Below the pieces are notes generated by a model, which saw only the letters and a program-made list of their open reading frames with translations, had not been told where the DNA came from and made no database searches. From Theodoxus fluviatilis (Eukaryota; Mollusca; Gastropoda; Cycloneritida; Neritidae), in contig JAWQFJ010005501.1 of the NCBI GenBank assembly GCA_034096865.1, positions 19,770 through 83,769 of the forward strand: DNA of 64,000 nucleotides. The letters are read 5' to 3'. Of this stretch, positions 57,860 through 64,000 are shown in pieces; within the stretch, counting starts at the first letter, position 1, and each line of letters begins with the position of its first letter. Made by a program: the position numbers and the translations under genes.

Positions 57860-58180
57860 GCCTCATGGGGTGGGGTCGGGAACTGATAGGAATCTCATTG
57901 CCAAGGTGGAGGAAATGAAGGTGGTGTAGTGACTGAACCCGTAACGAACACGAGTTGAGCTGAGGTGCTGGCAGCGGTATGGGAAGTGGGGTGAGTAGAG
58001 GTGGCAGAGAGATGGGGTGGATATAGGTGGGAGAGGGGTGGGCGGGTACTGGTGGGGAGAGGGGTGGGGTGGATAATGGTGGGAGAGGGGTGGGGTAAGG
58101 AGTGGTTGTGGAGGAGGGGGTAGACAAGTGGAGGGGCGAGGTGTGTGTGTGAGGACTGGAGCTATTGGCAAAGAGACGAT
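57860..58180. repeat. GGTGGGAGAGGGGTGGGG minisatellite
   Basis: G-rich ~22-27-bp degenerate units on plus (GGTGGGAGAGGGGTGGGGTGGATA). Confidence 0.8.
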
Positions 58181-58371
58181 TGGTGGGGTGGCTGCATTCA
58201 ACTGATAACTGCTGAAAAGTCGGGCATATAGATGGTAGTTGTTGAATCGGTGGCTTTAACACGGGGTGAGAAGTTATCTTCTCATTTCGATTTATCGGAG
58301 GAAAGACGGCGCCCGAGGAAAGGGTTTGTGGTCAATAACCACACACATGTCAGGAGGAAGGATCGCGTGAC

Positions 58372-58660
58372 GGACAGGGGGTGGGGGTGGAGGTGGGGGT
58401 GTGGGTGGAGGGTGTGGGTGGAGGGGGGGGGTGTGGGTGGAGGGTAGGGGTGAGGACAATTAGAAGGGAATCGGGGAACTATTTCCCGGGATGGAGTTGA
58501 GACAGGTGATAGAGTGGCAGTATAAAACGATGACTACGTCATTGTCGATAGAGAGGTGTCACAAGGAAGGGATGGGGAGAGTGGGGTGGGGATGGGGAGA
58601 GTGGGGTGGGGATGGGGAGAGTGGGGTGGGGATGGGGAGAGTGGGGTGGGGATGGGGTTA
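58372..58660. repeat. G-rich minisatellites, including a 20-bp array
   Basis: GTGGGGATGGGGAGAGTGGG repeated about four times (58575-58655), and GGTGTGGGTGGAG units at 58372-58450. Quadruplex-prone. Confidence 0.9.
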
Positions 58661-58771
58661 CAGAGATGATATGGGGAAGGGGGTGGGAGCTGAAATGAAA
58701 TGGGGGGAGTGGGGTGGGGTTAGCAGCCGGTGAAAAAAGATTTCTCACACGCCAGTAACTGATAGAAGAAT

Positions 58772-58822
<51 letters not shown>

Positions 58823-58862
58823 TGTGTGTGTGTGTATGTGTGTGTGTGTGTGTGTGTGTGTA
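58772..58862. repeat. (TG)n microsatellite
   Basis: TG dinucleotide run with one GG and one TA interruption. Confidence 0.95.
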
Positions 58863-59704
58863 GATGGTAAAGGTGGGGAATTGGTGACGATGACTGCATT
58901 TGTCGGATAACCGGCGTGCGACTGCGGGTAGAGGTCGCTCAACTGCCGCCCTGGTGGATATCAATTGCTGCTCAATGGTCTTGCTGATAGGCCTATCTGC
59001 CTTTGACGTGGACGATGGAGGGGAGCAGATTTACTCCCACACAGGGCCATGCCAATAACTCTGGCTCGTTTGTCAATAGCTCTGTGGGTAGACTGAAGGC
59101 CTTCCAAGTTTTCACACTGGCTCCTAGGAGGAATATATTTTGAGCGCAAGTAAAAACCGTGAAAGCTTGAACCCCCTCAAACGCGCATACAACGCGCATA
59201 AAATTTTGCACCTCATTTTCTCCAGACTGTGTTGGCACCTTGTGTCTTGACTTTGATATGCTGAAAAGAGCGGGTGAAAAAACAACTATCGTAGCTGGAA
59301 AAAACGAAGTCACGCACCTGCTTTTATAAAGTCACTGTGTTTCGTGATCGCCGTGAGAAACTCTGAAAGGGACTACTCAAATCGTTATGAACATATAGCA
59401 CTACACTATTTTTGTTAGTTTTTTTTAAGGGGGGCACGAATGGTTTTATAGTTGTTTATTGAGATTGCTTCGATGTGCGAATTAGTGTTGCATTTAATGC
59501 ATAATGCAATGGATTCGTAGCAGGCATGCTCGATTAATGTTTGACTTGGCATCGGCAACCCTTATCACCGGCCATTCAAACTTTTCACTGTTTCTTCCTT
59601 TACCTCAAATAGCCACTGGCACAAGAACTCAGATTTGTTTCCAGTGTAAACTACGGCGTTTTCTCCCTTCTACAACTGATTGCCTAACATGACCAACCTT
59701 GAAA

Positions 59705-59712
59705 ACACACAC

Positions 59713-59750
<38 letters not shown>

Positions 59751-59757
59751 GCAAACA

Positions 59758-59790
<33 letters not shown>
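59705..59790. repeat. (CA)n microsatellite
   Basis: CA run with GCAAA interruptions. Confidence 0.95.
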
Positions 59791-59793
<3 letters not shown>

Positions 59794-59879
59794 TAACCTT
59801 CTCGGCAGATCATCTCCACTCCAAATCCCAACCAAGACTAATAGCAAACCACATTGGAGGTAATTTTGGCAATGCGTCT

Positions 59880-60540
59880 GAACATGAAAAATATTCAGGA
59901 ACCGAAGAAACAGGGGAGAAAAAATGCAATCTCACAGGGGGATGACTGGCGACCTCAACAGTCCAAAGTATCGAGTGCACAGCTCGACCAAGTCAAAACA
60001 CGACAACATTATAATTGGCATATGCATTACACCTAAACAAAATCAAGATTTCGAAACCACGGAAATAAGTATGTGAGAAAAAGGCCAGATATGTGGGTAA
60101 ATGATTGGAGATCTGTACAGTCCACTTTTTTCTAGTCCAGACACAGTTAGGAGGAAGATTGACAAACTGTAACTGTAATCAGTGGCTTCAACAGCCCAAA
60201 ATGAGGGTCCAGAGCTCAGCCGAGAGGAAGAAATGAAACTGATTTCTGCACGGCACCTGAGCAAAATAATCGTTGAGGAACCATAGAAAAACAGGCGAGG
60301 GGAGACCCGCTGTCATTTGTAGATGCTTCAGACCTCGACGGTCTAATATTTCATTCCTAGAACATCGCAAAGATCAAGGAAAGATAAATGATAGTTGACT
60401 TCAGAATTGTTTTGGAAAAAGGAAAGCCTCGCAGAACCACAAAATCAGACAGGGAAAGCAATGACCTCATAAGGTTGTCGGTGACCTTGGAGAGTCCATC
60501 ATCTTTAATGTGGACCCAAGTCAGCAAACAGCGACGCGGC
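59880..60540. repeat. Diverged ~155-bp tandem repeat
   Basis: The blocks (GG)AACCNNAGAAACAGG and GACCTCRACAGTCCAA recur in the same order at about 59899/59952, 60053/60109, 60279/60328 and 60435/60481, spaced about 155 bp, with one longer interval containing a partial unit (60181). Copies are about 60-70% alike, so the array is old. Confidence 0.55.
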
Positions 60541-61442
60541 AAGCTTCTGAGTGGAGGGCGAGCCTTCCATCCCCACTTGGCGATAGACGAGGGCAAACTC
60601 CACACAAAATTCCCCTCCAAAGCCGGGCAGACAGCCCCCGTACGTCATTACACCGTGACGCCAGGTCCACCCGGCCCTCACAGGTAGTGTGAAAGCAGTA
60701 AGAGGGGGTGAATGGGCGGTCGATCGAAGGAAGAGAGGTTATGATTTGGAAATGAGTTTGGCTACGCCAAAGTCTCCAGCTTTGTGTTCAAAATTACAAT
60801 CTACTGTTGCAAGCCAGAAGTGGATGATGAAAGTTGAAAATGACGGTGTCTGCGCTGAAAGCAAAGTGGTCTGAAAAAAATGTCTTACGTCGTTGCCCGG
60901 GATAAAACCTAGTCGGTGTGCCAAATTTTCAACGTGTAAAATTCACGCAAAGGTGTGAAGGGCGGGGGAAAAGTTAAGTTTATGTGTAAATCTGTCCCAG
61001 AAATAAAAATCGTCGTTCTGTGATTGAAGATATATCGAAAATACATTTGCATGGTTTTTTAATTGGTCAAAGGACAATAAATGGTTTCCATCGGTTTCAC
61101 GTTTCTATGGCGACCAACTAAGCTTGTAACTTGTCAGACGCCCATCATTTCTCTCAGATGATCAATTGTCAGAAGGAAAAAGAGCAACGCTACCTTTCTG
61201 CGAAGCTTTGGTTGTTTGACAGATCCCTTTTGCTCAGAAAGCACACCAACAATGGACAAATACTCGAAGGCTCCAGAACTAAGATGATCATTGCCTTTCT
61301 AATTGGAAATATTTTCTCTCAACAATGGCCGGAGACGCGTTGTCGTCACGACCGGAGTTATTTGTAGAAGCCACGTGCTTTCAGCCATGTTGGTAGGAGG
61401 CGAGCGCTGTCTGCTAAGCTGTGCTACGGGAGACGTGCAACC

Positions 61443-61620
61443 ATGCCGACTTCTTGCTGCGTGAAAGATTGTTTTAACAACCAACAAAAAGACAAATTAA
61501 GAGGAGTCAAACGCTCCTACTACTTTATACCATCAGAGAAAACCAATCAAGGTCCGATTGTGCAAAGGGTGACCGAAGCTAGACGAAGAGGATGGAAAAA
61601 GAAGATTTACAGAATAGATA
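61443..61620 (+). pseudogene. THAP-domain fragment, truncated by a LINE junction
   Basis: Starts MPTSCCVKDCFNN, the usual MP-x-x-C start of THAP proteins, followed by GVKRSYYFIP and RRRGWKKKIYR (conserved W). The C-x2-H half of the finger is missing: from about 61640 the same frame runs into antisense-like LINE sequence. A GC-rich 5' flank precedes the ATG. Confidence 0.65.
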
Positions 61621-61639
61621 TGACCTTTCGAGACAAACA

Positions 61640-62093
61640 CGCGGCGAGAATCAGCAGACATCTCCCACGAATCCTGCTACGAAGAATCGATAGACTTCCA
61701 AAGACCTATATATCTGGCAGAAGAACAAGCTGGCTTCAGAGATGGGCGAAGCACAGTGGATCAGATTTTCAACCGCAGAGTCATCATCGAGAAACATCTC
61801 CAACACCAACAGGAGCTCTTTCACAACTTCATCGACTTCAAGAAAGCGTTCGATCGTGTTTGGCAAGACGGCTTCTGGCAAGTCCTGAGAGGGTTTAATA
61901 TTGACGAGGGGCTGGGTGCAAGTCATCCAAGAACTCTACTCGAACGCCAGCAGCGCAGTTCTCCTCGACGGACAGATTGGAGAATTCTTCAGGACTTCAG
62001 TAGGCGTCCGCCAGGGATGTCTCCTCTCCCCGGTCCTGTTCAACCTCTTCCTCGAGCAGATCATGCGGGAGACTCTCCACGACCACCAATGAA
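61640..62093 (+). pseudogene. LINE reverse-transcriptase fragment
   Basis: Non-LTR RT core: QAGFRDGRSTVDQIFN, FIDFKKAFDRVW, then after a one-base shift near 61910 VIQELYSNASSAVLL and VGVRQGCLLSPVLFNLFLE. The catalytic YxDD is beyond the 3' break. It ends in an AATG microsatellite (62085-62115). Truncated at both ends and frameshifted. Confidence 0.8.
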
Positions 62094-62145
62094 TGAATGA
62101 ATGAATGAATGAATGCATTAACGAAAGAAAGAAAGAATGAATAGA

Positions 62146-62340
62146 GATTGACGGCCTGTCAGCTTTGTAGGCTATGTAAGGCCACTGACTACAAAATCAC
62201 CAGAGCTAATTAAAGAGCAAGTCAATTCCCCAGTTCCCAGTCGCCATTTTTTAATCGTGCAGGGAGAAGCGGTGGGTCTATTCTTACCCTCATCCCATTG
62301 GGGGGTCGCATGACATCAACAGTGTCCTACAGGGTGGGGG
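62146..62340 (+). repeat. Dispersed repeat family B, copy 3
   Basis: ACGGCCTGTCAGCTTTG, AAGGCCACTGACTACAAAATCACCAG (split here only for matching), GGTGGGTCTATTCTTACCC. Same orientation as the other two copies. Confidence 0.75.
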
Positions 62341-62897
62341 ATAGGAGACCGAGGCGACGAGAATGCAGGAGCAGGGTTGGCGTGATGTGCGTAGGATGGG
62401 GAATGCAATGGTTGATGGTCCTAATGGATGGATCGGCATAGGGGTAAGGAAGCATGGCGTAGCGGTGAGGGTGAGACATATGATCTATACATACGCTTAG
62501 ACTTGCATGCCCCTGGTCAATACAAGAAGGCGACAAAGGGAAGCAGAATGAGACGACAGAAGGAAGCTGAACATTCCAAGCTCATGAGTCCTGGCCACAG
62601 TCGCTCATGGGACGCTGTAGTACAGTGGTGTTGCATCGATGAAGGCCGCGTGGAAGATCTGGTTCAAGTCTTCATTCGGCGGAATGGTCGTTTTCAGAAC
62701 ACCACAATAAACGAGGTTTTCCCTTCCCACCCCCACCCCTCCGAGGTAATTTGATTTGTGTTTCATTCCATCTTTTCTGCTTAATTAATAAATCATGTTG
62801 TCCCTTATTTGCATTGTTTGGTCTTCCTCACTGTGCTTCATTCTTTGAACCATTTCAAATATTTTCCTCCTTCGATTGCGGAAAAATGTACATTTCT

Positions 62898-62933
62898 CTC
62901 TCTCTCTCTCTGTCTCTGTCTCTTCTGTCTCTG

Positions 62934-62966
<33 letters not shown>

Positions 62967-62970
62967 GTCT

Positions 62971-63015
<45 letters not shown>

Positions 63016-63112
63016 GTCTCTCTCTGTCTCTCTCTCTGTCTCTCTCTGTCTCTCTCTGTCCCTCTCTGTCTCTCTCTGTCTCTCTCTGTCTCTCTCTGTC
63101 TCTCTATCTCTG
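62898..63112. repeat. (TCTCTG)n / (TC)n tract
   Basis: CT dinucleotide and TCTCTG hexamer repeats directly 5' of a LINE tail. Confidence 0.95.
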
Positions 63113-63961
63113 TAGCAGTGAGCGCTTTGCAATGTATAGGACTTTTAAAAGTGCACATGGCTGTGAAAGTTATCTTAACGATATTAAAATTAAGAAATTC
63201 AGAGATGTTTTGATAAGATTCAGATTAGGAATCAACAACTTACATATCAATGAAAGGCACTTTGGAGCTAACGATAACGTTTCCTGTCCATTTTGTGCCA
63301 ATCAATCGGAAAATGAAGAACATTTTTTAGTTTGCTGTCCGATGTATGATGCTCTGAGAGCAAAATACATCGCGAAATATATCAGCATCCATCGAGTGGG
63401 GTGTACATACTTGTTAGACGGACAAGGCGCAGATAAAACCAGAGATGTGGCAATGTACATTTACTATGCTCTTAGATTGCGAAATCAGACAGTTGACATA
63501 AAGTAAGCATTACCTGCTATTCATGACAATGTCCATACGTTAGCTGATGATAACCACCTAACCGTGTACATAAGAGGTGGAACAAAACATGAATGGTAAA
63601 GGCCAATTCTACGGTTTTAGATCGGATACGATGCATGAGATATAAACAATTTTCTTCCTCATGGGAAATAGGAATTTTAAGTTGTACATGCATTCATGAC
63701 ACATTTTTAGGAGGTAGCCTAATCAAGGGATGAATAATAATGCATATGACTGCTAAGGAAAAGTGCAAATGAACGATATTGTTTCTTCGGGCACAGCGGT
63801 GATTCATGTCTTAGTGTTGCGATGTCTTAAAGCCTATAACTCGTTCTATTCTATTCGTGTATTATGTATGTTGATTATTATATATCACTATGGTGTTTTA
63901 GAATATGTACATACATTGTATACTACTATGACGGGTCGTCGGCCGCAATAAAGCAATCAAT

Positions 63962-63975
<14 letters not shown>
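63113..63975 (+). pseudogene. 3' end of a non-LTR retrotransposon
   Basis: The frame to 63506 encodes a LINE ORF2 C-terminus: IRFRLGINNLHINERHF, then CPFC and the HFLVCCPMY block, the Cys/His motif that follows RT in many LINEs. A 3' UTR of about 460 bp follows, with AATAAA at 63947 and an (AATC)n tail before the CT repeat at the window end. 5'-truncated. The CT tract upstream may be the former insertion site. Confidence 0.7.

Positions 63976-64000
<25 letters not shown>
63964..64000. repeat. (TC)n, continues past the window
   Basis: CT dinucleotide run at the right edge. Confidence 0.95.

Overview
The window is animal nuclear DNA. It has spliced genes with GT-AG introns, long introns full of repeats, many microsatellites ((CA)n, (CT)n, (GA)n, trinucleotides) and a wide mix of transposons: Ty3/gypsy, Penelope-like, non-LTR, tRNA-derived SINEs, MULE, piggyBac-like and PIF/Harbinger-like elements, and a THAP-bearing element. 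The combination fits a marine invertebrate, most likely a mollusc or another lophotrochozoan. That placement is inference; nothing here names a species.

Layout. (1) 1-5485: 3' part of a Ty3/gypsy element with an uninterrupted protease-RT-RNase H-integrase frame and a 3' LTR. (2) 5.9-13.6 kb, minus: a three-exon transposon-type gene. In order it encodes a ULP1/C48-like cysteine protease, a Pro/Ala/Ser heptad repeat, three C2H2 fingers, a WRKY-GCM1/FLYWCH-like DNA-binding zinc domain and, after one in-frame TAA, a MULE transposase with a SWIM finger; a PHD finger follows in another frame. (3) 14-17 kb: acidic ORF, a Nopp140/NOLC1-like gene (minus) with a homopolymer frameshift, then (CA)-rich repeats. 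(4) 19.5-23.1 kb: microsatellites, a tRNA-derived SINE, a short LTR and a Penelope-like 3' end with a GIY-YIG domain and a hammerhead-like core. (5) 23.7-27.4 kb, plus: last four coding exons of an unrecognised gene, all split in phase 1, with a tandemly repeated 3' UTR. (6) 27.7-34 kb: tandem repeats, a SINE, a ~1.46 kb LTR followed by a tRNA-Pro-type primer binding site, and MITEs. (7) 35.1-56.6 kb, minus: a large LRRC74-like gene (LRRs, two EF-hand-like segments, a tail rich in RRxS sites) with at least 12 exons. Its introns hold minisatellites and a nested transposon stack (45.3-48.9 kb). A compositionally odd stretch (49-53.6 kb) contains one LRR exon with an apparent frameshift. (8) 57-64 kb: minisatellites, a diverged ~155-bp tandem array, a THAP fragment fused to a LINE RT fragment, and a LINE 3' end.

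The host genes recognised are the LRRC74-like gene, the NOLC1-like gene and the unknown gene at 23.7-25.9 kb. Most of the rest is mobile or simple-sequence DNA. I had no search tools. Family names come from motifs I could read, and exon joins from splice signals plus reading-frame phase.
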